NCBI RefSeq assembly: GCF_000002235.5
Contig: NW_022145610.1
Location: 129,501-193,500, forward strand
Origin: Strongylocentrotus purpuratus
Lineage: Eukaryota > Echinodermata > Echinoidea > Camarodonta > Strongylocentrotidae
Direction of reading: 5' to 3'
DNA: 64,000 nucleotides
In this document: positions 44,513 through 55,626 of the stretch, one piece after another
How positions within the stretch are numbered: the stretch's first letter is position 1
Layout of the letters: each line of letters starts with the position of its first letter
Program-made: the position numbers and the translations under genes
Notes under the pieces: generated by a model
What the model was told of the DNA's origin: nothing
Databases searched by the model: none
The model's input: only the letters and a program-made list of their open reading frames with translations

Positions 44513-44828
44513 ATTTACACTGTAAATATTGAGTCCATGGCTCATTTATTATTTTCATGTTACAAATTGGAGGTAGGCCTAATAGTGAATAGCTTTGCCT
44601 CCTGATTGAATGATGCCTAGGTATATTCCAAAATGAAAACAACTAGTGTTCAAGGTAGGAGCAAACATTCACAATAGTCTGTGGTATCTACACCTACAGG
44701 CATCAAGTTGCTAGAATACAATACAAGAATAAGAGGCCTGAGTTATTATGGTTTTCTTTCAATCACGGCCTGAATGGCTCTGATGTCCCAACATAAATAT
44801 CTACACGTCGGACAACAGTATATATTTT

Positions 44829-45072
44829 ATACAGCAGGCTTGCGGTTGCACCATGTGAGAGAGGGGGAGGATTGGGAAGTCCTGAAAAGGACTTGCGGTA
44901 ATCTTTCTTTCTTGAGTGTGTGTCGTCTTGAAAAGGACCTTTGGTGTAGTCTTGAAAAAGACTGTTGGTTATCTTTCTTAGCTTATAGTTCAAAGGAGAA
45001 CTATAGCGTCGGTTGGAGAGGATAGGTGGCGGGAGTGGCTCGACGTTTGCAACCGCAAGCTTACTGTATATC
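44829..45072 (-). mobile_element. Small inverted-repeat element with three histone-type stem-loops
   Basis: The ends ACAGCAGGCTTGCGGTTGCA and TTGCAACCGCAAGCTTACTGT form a terminal inverted repeat beside TATA. On the minus strand, three 6-bp-stem/TTTC-loop hairpins follow one another: AGTCTT-TTTC-AAGACT (44963-44948), GGTCCT-TTTC-AAGACG (44939-44924, imperfect) and AGTCCT-TTTC-AGGACT (44893-44878). CAAGAAAGA, the sea urchin histone downstream element, lies between the second and third. No histone coding sequence is next to it. Confidence 0.6.
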
Positions 45073-45315
45073 TACATCACCATGCAAGCTGATACTTATA
45101 AGCAGCAAGTATATATTTTGTATTGATTTTGTACATATACAACACTTTGCTTGTGCAGGTCAAAAAGGGAGCTAGAATTAGACTTTTTACACTTTGTAAA
45201 CTTTCTTGACAACAATCCATTCTGTAATATAAGATAATTGCACTATTTCATTTAAGACTTTCTATCAATTGTTGGATTCCTGTTTTTAAAAGTCTGTTTA
45301 ATTTCTAAAAAAGAG

Positions 45316-45403
45316 AAATTCCCAGAGTGTTTTCCTTCTCAAACATGTATGATCACATGTGATCATGACCATACATGTTTGAGCAGAAATAACACTCAGA
45401 GAA
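45316..45403. repeat. Palindrome with CAAACATGTATG arms
   Basis: AGAGTGTT and TTCTCAAACATGTATG on the left pair with CATACATGTTTGAGCAGAA and AACACTCAGAG on the right, around TGATCACATGTGATCA. About 40-bp arms; family not recognised. Confidence 0.7.
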
Positions 45404-45492
45404 ATTCACTGTTCTGAAAGAAAAGTAGATATTACAAATCAGGAATTCATTAATAGATGAATAGAATCGTAAATAAAGGAATACCAATATCT

Positions 45493-45498
45493 TTTATT
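45493..45498 (-). terminator. Possible FBXW5 polyadenylation signal
   Basis: AATAAA on the minus strand 388 bases past the FBXW5 stop. It is the nearest good match I see; usage unproven. Confidence 0.4.
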
Positions 45499-45885
45499 AC
45501 AGGAATGAACTGTGGCATGAAATCAAATCAAAATGAAATCTAAATTCTAACCCCTTTTTGACCCATGACAGTGAAATTGTTGTTGTGTACAAAGTCACAG
45601 CAAAATCTGTACATGTACCACTGCCCCACATGTATGGGTTCACCGGTTGAGAGAAAATGGATTTGGGCCTCGAAGGTTACAGTCGGGGCTCGGTTTATAA
45701 ATTGAAACGGCTCAATCTAGTAGAGACTAATGGGGTACCATTTCATTGAGAGACTTTGCACTTTGCACTTGACTGATTACACTCACTTTGATGAAGATTA
45801 GTTATAATGCTACCCATTTAAATCTCATATCAAAGATATACTGAATGTAGTACATATGTGTAAAGGTCACTGTATGTCAAAGAGC

Positions 45886-48800
45886 TTAAGAGGTCATCTG
45901 CTCTACCCTGTTTTTAGAATACCATATCTTGAGTGTATGATCATCACTGGCTGATATGAGCATCTCTGGATCCAGTGGATTGAATGAAACACAGTTGACC
46001 ATGTCTGTATGAGGTAGACGAGCTAGGAGAATACCATAATGCCGGTCCCAGATGTAGCCTTGTCTATCTTCAGCTCCACTGCAAAATAAACAAAGTTAAA
46101 GAGTACAAATAATTCAATTCAAACCGAGATTGGTTTTATTATATAAAGAAAGACATGGCAAAAGTCCAAAGACATACATCATTATATTTAAAGTAAAATA
46201 CAAATATCAAAAATAAAACAAGCTTATTAAAATGTCCATTGACATAAAATAGTTTAATGACAACTATAAAAAGTAAGAATGTGACACTTTATATTAAAAG
46301 ATATGATGTTAAAGCCTATCTGCACTAGTTTGACCAGGACGGATTAGACCTCCCTGCATGGTCACTGACAGGTGGTTATCTTATCAAATATATAAACATA
46401 TAAACTTATAAACATATTAAAGAAAAAGGGGACCGTGGGGGACCAACACCTACTGCTTGGGCATTGTTTGCTACATAGAGGGCGCAGTAGCTACAAGTAG
46501 TGCAGTCCCGCTTTAAATAGCAATCATCATTTTCAATTATTAAAAACAGTATATGCAATTTCAGAGCTACAGGTGGTGGAGCACTTTTGAAACCAATATA
46601 AAGTGGGTTAACAGTGAGGTGAATAGTCACTCTCTGCACTGGGTGGAACGTGGGTGGTTTACATCATACAGGGCTGCAGGTTCAGCTCTCGGCCTAGCAG
46701 AACAAGGGCAAAGTCAGAATGCTGCAAAAGGAAATCTAATCAGTGTTTATGATTTGTGTCACTTTGTTTGATCAAGACATATGCCACAGAAATGTTTCAA
46801 CTGTCAATTCATATGGTGAATTAGTCAAAGTTTATTATATTAGCAATATGTGTCACTTATGTTCTAAAATGACATGACTTACCTAGCAACATACAGGTCA
46901 CTGACACTCAGGAAGATAATGTTACATTCATCATTGGGAGAAAACGCCCTATGACCTCTGAACCGTTTGACCTCCATCAAGGTGTAAAGGTCATACATGC
47001 GCACTTCTATTTCCTGTGCGATGGGGGGTGGGGCTAAGGCATCTGCTACATGATAGTCCTTGGGCCAGGAACGGCAATTCACGCACAGAAACCTGTCAAA
47101 TTATCGCAAGTAAGAAAGGAGATCATCTCAACATTTCTAAACTGTTGAACACAAACAAGAAAGACTAGACACAGGAGAAAAGACTATATGGGTTACATTC
47201 ATAAAACTAGCAAACGCCCATCAAATGCTAGCAAAGAAAAGCAATTACTGGATAACTAGCAATGATCATAATAACTGGGGTATTTTTTTACAGCCTCTTT
47301 TTAATAATAATCCCAAACAACTGACCCAAGTGCTTACATTGAATTATTACTACCCTGAATATTGTATTGAACTACTATTCTGTACATTACAATGCATTTT
47401 TTTACTCCATCTGAACATTACAGTATACTTTTCACTCCATCTGTCTACCAGGAAGCATTCTAGCCAGTTGTCATTCCACAGGCAAACACATGTTAATCCA
47501 ATAATAATGTGTTTGTATCCTACAGGGTATCCATTTAAAATCTGGCTAGAGCAAAGTAATGTATAAAATACCTTGCTCAAGGACATGAACACACAACCAC
47601 TGAATCTCAAGTCAGTTGAATTCATATGGCAACCAACTGATTGCTTAAAGATAGGAGTTGCTTTAATCATTAAGTAATTGCTTGATTCCTGCAAAATCCT
47701 ATCATATTACATTGTTGTTTGGAATTAATTGTTTATCAGAAGGGGAAAAAAAGGCAAGAAGTATGTACACAGAAAAAATGTTGCAAATCTATGTACAGAC
47801 ACTTCTTCTTCAAGCTTTATCTGGAGCTGGGTAGCATTCTTCCCCAGTGTTCATGGCCAATTAGATCTTCTGTGACTACACATCCTTACTTTGCAAACAT
47901 CCCAAGGTCTTGTACTGATCTTCATTAATCTGGGTATATACCAAGGGCATCCCGATAATGGAACTCCCTCCCATATCTTCCCCCTTGCACCAAAAATGGA
48001 CAGATTCAAGAAAAATGTCATTGAATATTTAATTTCTAAATTGTAACCTTTTCATTCTATGATTTTGTACATTTCATTTACTTTTTCATTTCTAATCACA
48101 CTAAAATGAAATGGGACTTTGGTATTGTTAACGGGCCCCTTTCATCAGCTTTGATGGCAACATAAGGTCCTGCAACCTATTCTTTGAAAAAATATAATAA
48201 TACATACATTGGATATATGAATAAAAAAATTAAAAGAGAGAAACCTATGCATACCTATGATCTGGAGATAAAGCGAGTCCTAGGATCTGTCCATGCAGGT
48301 CTATGACATGGTCCACCTTGTCAAAGTCTAGCTGAGGTCTTGGATTTGGGTGATTGGGTTCATCTACTGCAGCTAGTCCTGCAGCTAAGGGCACTTCTCC
48401 TGATCTTGCATCATCAAGTTGTTTACTAACACCTAATGGTCCTTTGACTGTGTCCATCATACTTGAGTTAATGTGTTTGATACATATCTGGTGAGGTGTG
48501 TAGGCTACAGCCCCTCTCATGAAGATCAGATGCTTATGCTGGCTGTCTTCTTTTGGCAATGTCCTTCGTCGCCTGATTTTAGATCTCTGAATAACCTCCT
48601 GTGAGTCTGATTGGCTACTGCTGGATAAGTTATTACTAAATTCCTTCTCCTGTTCTCCATTTGATGCCACAGGCCTTTTGGTTGTTGTTTGGCCTGGTTT
48701 TGATTCTGATGCTAATTTAACGAGAGATTCTTCATCTAAACTCTCTGTGCTGCCAAAAGTAAACTTTTTACCCCAGGCTCGTACGATGTCACTTCCACTT

Positions 48801-51800
48801 CCACTTTCTCCTGCAAATGTTAATGAGGTATAGTCAGTATCTGTACTAGATAGGACAGTGTCTGTAGAGCTACATCGTGAACCGACCCCAGATAGGACTT
48901 CTTCTGTTCTTAAACTGTGCTGGTCACAATGACTTGTAGAAGGACCACCGATGATTCTTCCCGGAGAATGTCTAGGAACCCTCTGAACCTCTTCTGGACA
49001 CGCTGGTTCTACCCCATATATCAATATCTTCATCAAGTCCTCATCAACGTTCTGCCGACCACGTCTCACTTCTGCGTTGCGAACCCTAAACCACAATCTG
49101 CTGTGACTGGTCTCTGTATCGCTTGATTGATCAGCTACATTGGGATCACACTTTGTCTTAGCAGCATTACGTCTCTCACCATCTTTGCGTAAACTCTTAC
49201 GAAATGAGCCAGGTGGGGTCACTGATGAATCACTTGCTTCTCGTTTTAATGGATGATTTCTGGAGTACATGTCAGCCACAGATTTGTGTTTGATTGACTT
49301 AGAGCTTTGTTTAGATATTTTGTTTAACTTGCCACAGGTAGATTCCCTAACTTCCATCTCAGATTGTAATGTATCATCTAGCATATCAACTTGAGATTTA
49401 CTGTCAGCTGCTATATCCTCTGTATCATACTCTGATCTTGTTTTTTGATCATCTTTGTCTTGATGGTGAAGTCTTCTCTGTTCAGAATCAGGTTCACTGG
49501 CTGTCAGCTCAGTATCACTTTCACATGCACTACTCACTTTAATATCTGGTTCACTTTCACTGGAGCTTACTATCCTGCTTGCTGTACTCTGCTCCTCACT
49601 CATCTGCTCAGTCTCTCCTTCTTTCTTCACTTCTCTGCTGCTTTCTACTTGTAATTGTTTTAACAGTACTTCCTTTCCCTTGCCAAGGTTTCTGCAGTTA
49701 GCTACAGTGATACCCCTAACAGTGCTGGCATTCATGTTCAGGAACTTGAACAACCTCATCACCACAGATTCCTGCTCTGAATCAGCCTCTTGAGTAGCTC
49801 TGTTGAGCCAGAGAGCAGAACAAGATGAAAGCTGTCCTAGATAATGGAGGTTGCCGGATAATAGATAGGCATTGTTTAACCAGCATCCAAAGATATCATA
49901 TGGTTTATTCTGTACTCTTGCTTGAAGTGCAAAGTCTTCTGTAAAAGTGAACAAAAAATAACAAATAAAAAAGATAACATTTAGAGAAAAACAAGGATTT
50001 TTTAATTAATCTTAGAAACTTTCTTATCATGTCTTCTTCCCTCAGTAATCTAATATTATTTTATGAGTCTATATTATGTTTCTCTTTAAATTCTGTCATT
50101 TTGTACGCACTTTGGTACTTTATGTTCCTCTAAATAATCTTTATTATCATTATTATTTTTGTTATACTCACATCTCTTTATACCATGTAAAGGTATAAAT
50201 AAAACCAGCCTACATCCTTCAATTAAACGGTTGCAATGGACATAATGTGGGTACACATGAAACTCCATAAATCTGTTAATACAGTGAAAGAGTGAGATTA
50301 TCTTATACAATTTTTCTTTCTCTAATATTTGGAATAACTCTGTCCTTTTCTCACTTTTCTTTGTTATTCATGTAATTATGTAATTCTCTTGCTTTACTTC
50401 TCACCTTTGAGGTTGAAGACGGCAATCTCCCCTGATGTACTATTTGGGCCAAAGTGTACCCCTGATACCAGCAACAGAGAATCGCTACTGTTAAACTGAG
50501 AGAACTGAGTGAATTGCCATCTAAACTGTTCCTTCATATTCTGTGAATACTTGAGACTTGCTGGTGGACCGCTCTTCCAAACCTGAAAAATAAGCAGAGA
50601 TTATTTAACATGCTACAATCCATGTACACTTACATCACCATCATGAATGAATACATGTTTATAACCAACATTTCTTAATAGCACTTGCTAGCAACTATTT
50701 GAAAAGACTTTAAATGAGATCAAAATAACATCAGTGCATGCATCGTTTGTTCCTTTCCTTTATATCAATGTTCAAGGCACTGCATATCTCCAGTCCTTTT
50801 GAAGAGTCACCATCATAGTAATCATTTTATCTTATTAATTTAGACAACATTGATTTATCATATCATGTCAGTTTTTATCTTCCTGTGAATCTTAAACAAA
50901 ACTTGTAAGAGCTGTACATATCTATGTGAAGTATGATCTCTGTTTTCTTGTTAGTTTGTATTTGTGTGTGTGCATGTGAGAAGTACATCAAAATTCTTGA
51001 ATATAATAAAAATAACCAAAAATGACCAATTCTTTACAGATGCTCGATCAAACTCCATATCCCTCCTTCTCTTTTTCCTACTGTCTCATCTTAAGTTTGT
51101 CTTTCTATTATAAGAGAAGCTACTCATCTTAATTGTTTAAAGGTAAAGACCAGTATTGGAAATGCCCCAATTTCAAAAAATGTAATGGAAGCTCTTTATT
51201 ACCAATCATGTGAAAGAAAATGTTTTGACTATTATAAATACATGATGAAAACAATTTTGCCGGGAAACCGCCTACTAATTGATATATTTGGTAAATTAGT
51301 TTATCTATTGGACTGTGAGAGATAAACGCAGGTGTTGCGCATGTGTGCGTAGTCCCATATACATCTTTCAGTGTACAGTGCTTGTAACTTTACGAAGACT
51401 GGGCCAAATTTCTTATCATTTTGATGATTCCAGAACCTTGCAGTACACACCAATAATTACAATGCTAGATGATCAGCCCTTTCTGATCGATTCCACAACG
51501 TTTCTTTCACAATGCAATCGCATGACCATAACTGGTCTTTATCTTTAACTGTTAGTACTATCTTTGAAGTAATATGAAGAAGGAAAAATTCATTCTTTCT
51601 TTACAGCAAGATGATGTATAAGAGAGGTTCTTATGTTAATGTTTTAAGTGTTAGTACTATATTTGATGCAATATGAAACAATGAAAGATCCCTTTGGTCT
51701 CTGTCTAACCTTAATGGTTCCATCTTTAGAGCAAGATGCAAATAGTTTTCCATTGTGTGAGAAGCTGACATGTAGAACCTGGTCATTATGATCAGTCAGT

Positions 51801-52745
51801 TCCTGTAAGCATGCTGTAGGAACTCGATACTGTAGTCTCCGGAATTCCCTGCAGTCAAGATAACAATTGTAACAGTTATATTTTGTAGCATTTAATATTT
51901 ATTTTCCACCTTCACACATTACTCTCACTGCCATTGCCCCACCTTCCATTCCATTTCCACCTCACGTGCTACCATTTCCATTCACTTTCAACTTCACATG
52001 GTTCTATTGCTTAGTTCTCATTTATATTCATGACACTTCATGATCACCCTTCCATACTGTCTATTGGTTCTTACTTTTCCTTTGGTTCTTCCTTTATGTT
52101 GTTCTATTCCATTTTTATGTTTCTGATTGGTTCTTTATTTATGAACTCACTTATATTCTGATCTGTTAAAATTTAGTTTCAGTGTAACTCAGTTAGACTC
52201 GGCCGTTTACTTCTGGAGTGCAAGAGTTTAGAAGTTGATTTTAGCATGTGTACAGTATAAGAGCAGAATTTGAGAGAAGTAAATTTATAAGCTTTACACA
52301 AGCGTTTTATACTTGTTTGAATTGCAATGTATGTAAATCATAGCAAAACCTCCAAGTCCTCTCAATTCTCATTAAAAATATCATAATACTAAATCACATG
52401 AAATTAGAAGGGGAAGTCAACCCAGATATTTATTCAGTTTTAATAAAGGAAGAAAAATGAGAGAAAAAACATCAGTGAAAAGAAAAACATTATGCAGTTG
52501 CAATTAATAGGAGTTTCGTACCGGTAATATGAAGAATGGCCAGGTGGAAGAGGGATCGCTCTATTGATTTTCCATTCTCTGTACAGCAAATTCTTCCAAA
52601 GAAGCTCATCATGGCTAATCCTAAGCCAAGTCCGACAGGAGCAGCCTGCCCTCTGCAGTTCATTCGAGGTAAGGTATGAGAAGATGTTGACTACAATGCT
52701 CTCTGGTAAGCATAGCCATAGACTCATCTTATCTTTATCAGCCAT
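45886..52745 (-). CDS. FBXW5: F-box/WD-repeat protein 5, 875 aa, six coding exons
   Basis: Coding exons: 52745-52522, 51848-51710, 50582-50405, 49938-48255, 47092-46883 and 46078-45886, all GT..AG with consistent phases. The protein is a substrate receptor of a CUL4-DDB1 or SCF ligase. The F-box is at residues 8-55 (LPESIVVNIFSYLTSNEL), the first WD repeat at about 88-121 (DHNDQVLHVSFS, FASCSKDGTIK), and the blade FTQFSQFNSSDSLLLVSG follows. The family signature NKPYDIFGCW leads into exon 4, and C-terminal WD repeats end with EDRQGYIWDRHYG and SASDDHTLKIW. Human FBXW5 is 566 residues; the extra length is a Ser/Glu-rich, low-complexity insert of about 300 residues in exon 4, between NASTVRGITVANC and HLIFMRGAVAYTPHQ. 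An acceptor just before the ATG shows an untranslated first exon upstream. TTAA elements sit in two introns. Confidence 0.95.
46313..46512. mobile_element. TTAA MITE family 3, complete copy in FBXW5 intron
   Basis: 200 bp between TTAA repeats (46309-46312, 46513-46516); ends AGCCTATCTGCACTAG and TAGTGCAGTCCCGCT. Confidence 0.8.
51141..51544. mobile_element. TTAA MITE family 2, complete copy in FBXW5 intron
   Basis: 404 bp, TTAA at 51137-51140 and 51545-51548, ends AGGTAAAGACCAGT and ACTGGTCTTTATCT. It is the best-preserved family 2 copy here and serves as the reference for the others. Confidence 0.88.
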
Positions 52746-52749
52746 CTCT

Positions 52750-53060
52750 CTAACAGAACAAAAAGAAACACAGAAATAAGAATAAGTACAATACAGCTTC
52801 ATGTATAAGGGTGTTACACTTTATGTCACTGAGCAGTGAATATTTGGTGATAGTGGGGAATTCATATAAAAATTCTGATAAATTTTTAAGAGACCCTACA
52901 ATACACTAAATAATCACAACTAGTCAGTGATAGTCTAAATGTGATTAATACCTGGCGACATGTAAAAAGTGTTCTGATAAACATGAGGCGGAAAATTGAA
53001 GAACAGTTAACGAACATTTAACAAATATTTGACTGATTCTGTGTTAAGTAGGCCCTCTCT
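52750..53060. other. FBXW5 5' UTR intron, nothing recognised
   Basis: Upstream of the acceptor TTCTGTTAG (minus strand) at 52750. The untranslated exon and promoter could not be placed. Confidence 0.45.
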
Positions 53061-53061
53061 C

Positions 53062-53250
53062 ACTTTAATTTGAAGCCACTCCAACGGATCGCATGTAAAA
53101 CTTTGCGCATTTAGCGCTGTGCAGTGAGTTTACGCGCTCCCAATGGCCGATCCGCTCGAGTGACTTCGGATTAAAGTGAAGTAGGCCCTCCCTCACTTAA
53201 ATGCGAAGCCACTCGATTGGATCGGCCAATCAGAGCGCATAAACTCACTG
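53062..53250. repeat. Palindrome with a third partial arm
   Basis: CAGTGAGTTTACGCGCTC (53125) pairs with GAGCGCATAAACTCACTG (53250), arms about 58 bp with CGATCC..GGATCG inside. An extra diverged arm (TCTCACTTTAATTTGAAGCC) precedes it at 53066. Confidence 0.75.
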
Positions 53251-53252
53251 TA

Positions 53253-54027
53253 GAGTAAAGGAGCCCGTTTTCGGCCACTTAAGACAAAATCCTATTTTTA
53301 GGACTCTTTACTTCCTATTTATTATCATTTCTTGTTCAAATCATGAAGCAAATATTATTATTATTTAAACAAAAAAAGAATCCCAGAAAAAAATCACGAA
53401 TTGCCATGACAATATTCATTTCAATTTTCACTGTTTTGGAGCCAGTTATCGGCCGAGCGTTTCAGTTTACGGCCGCATGTACAGAGTCAATAGGAAGCGC
53501 TCACGCGCGCCGTGCGTTTCCGCGCTGATGTACAGCACAAGCGGGCGGAGCAGGTATTCCACGCCGGAGCTCCCTGGTGCTCGCCTGGCCGAAGACAGGC
53601 ACAGCGGTGATCGGAAGTTGGAATCTGAATTAGACAGAGATATCGTGTGTGCGTCGCGGTGTGCGGCTGCATTGATTTAATACATGCGATGAGATACTTT
53701 TGAGCTTGCGACTAGCACAAAATCGGGCTCTAAATCTGAAAAATACTTGAAATAAAGCTCATTTTATGGTACCCATATTTCTTACAGACACGCGTAAGAT
53801 ACTTGATTTTTCAGATTTGGGTAGCGGGACCGGCGATTACATCGCTAAAATGTGATATTTTAGGATATATTTTCCATTGCAAATGTGGTTCTTCAGTGAC
53901 ACTGGCATGGTATGGTATGTGTGGGATATATGTTATGCTATTATGCGATCTATTTTAGAGTGATTTTACCTTGCATCCAACCAATTGGCCGAAAACTGGA
54001 GCTGGCCGATTACCGGCTCCTTTACTC
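53253..54027. mobile_element. TA-flanked inverted-repeat element, CpG-rich interior
   Basis: The left end GAGTAAAGGAGCC, with CGTTTTCGGCCA after it, is mirrored by GGCTCCTTTACTC at 54015-54027; TA flanks both ends. 775 bp, no transposase. The interior (53500-53670) is unusually CpG-rich for this region. The TA duplication suggests a Tc1/mariner-like or other TA-specific mobiliser. Confidence 0.75.
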
Positions 54028-54125
54028 TACAGCACTCAGTGCGCAAAGTTCTTTGTGCCACTAACTTATTTCACTCCAAATCGGTACTTTAGTGACAATT
54101 GATGACACCTAAATAGCAGTAATTT

Positions 54126-54418
54126 ACTGCTATTACACACAAATGCACGCAATGCCAATGATTGAATGAATACGATGTGGCTGATGATAGGCAACCGGCA
54201 AGTTTGACAGTAGACTCGTGATTTGAATTTTTAAATCATTCTTTCTAACGTTGGTAAGTTGAAAAAATTGTATTTTAAAAATACAATTTTTTCAACTTAC
54301 CAACGTTAGAAAGAATGATTTAAAAATTCAAATCACGAGTCTACTGTCAAACTTGCCGGTTGCCTATCATCAGCCACATCGTATTCATTCAATCATTGGC
54401 ATTGCGTGCATTTGTGTG
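54126..54418. repeat. Near-perfect palindrome, ~145-bp arms
   Basis: 54126-54272 and 54273-54418 are reverse complements almost base for base, meeting at TTTTAAAA. The right arm continues (past the foldback insertion) into the rest of the repeat at 57488. Head-to-head copies of the 9228-type repeat, or an assembly fold-back, would both give this. Confidence 0.85.
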
Positions 54419-55591
54419 AATCCTGGACAACTCGCCACAAAGACAACCCGCCCCAAGACAACCCGCCACAATACCCTGGACATCCCGCCTCAATACCCTG
54501 GACAACCCGCCACAATACCCTGGACAACTCGCCACAGCCTTTTCGGACAACTCGCCACACTTTTTCCCATCATGATTTCTAGATCTAAAATGAAATGAAA
54601 TTGTCATTTTTCATGATTTTCGTGCTTTTATAAACACAGTCATTACAAAGAATAAAGAATAAAGTTGATTTCCCTAATTGTAACAATAATATATATTGAA
54701 ATGAAATTGTCATTTTTCATGATTTTCGTGCTTTTATAAACAGTCATTAAAAATAATAAAGTTGATTTCCCTTGTAACAATAATATACTTTTGATCTAGA
54801 GGTCTATAACAGCTGCATTTTTCTGTCCCAGAATTTTTTTATGGTAGGATACTGGAAGCACTGGTCTACCAAACGCTTTTTCGCGGCGGCGGCGTTCTGG
54901 TGATGGCTCGATTACATTGCTTTTGTCGAGCGAGTGGATCAGATTGGATCAGCTTATTTTGAAGCCTTTATGTCAGGGCCTGCACTTTTTGAAAAAGTAT
55001 GTTAAAGAGAAAGAGGAAGAAAGAACGAGTGGCCTGCTAGTTTCACAAATGATGTTTCAAAATATGCTCATCTTGGCGTAATTAAATGCCTAAATCCCCT
55101 GAGCTTACAGGGGCTCCGTCCTCTGGAACCCACTAAGGGCCCTAACGTGGGCCCATGGATGCTCATCGGACCGTAAGTATACATACATAAAACCCATGAG
55201 CTTCTGGGGGCTCCACCCCTTGACCCCTGGACCCCACTCCACGTCAATTTGCGCTCAACTCACTTTGCTCACTATATACGCTCTATCAGATTGTTGATAC
55301 TCCACTTCAAAAAACGTTCCGCCAGGGGCCTGCATGTTACGTGTAAGAGTGGTGGCGATGCAGATTTTTCTTCTGCCCCAAAAACGTTTTTGCGCATTAC
55401 GCCACTGCCCCTGGAGGGTGAGCCCCCTGGAATATTCCCCACCCCCCACCCAAGTGACCCAACCCAATCCCAAAGTGCTTCCGGCGCGCCAAACTAGTTG
55501 CGATGTCAGGAATGCTCGTCCCGGCCTCTTTGGTAATCCTGGCAGTGACAACAAATATATTCCCCACTGAAATATAGTACTACTACTACTT

Positions 55592-55626
<35 letters not shown>

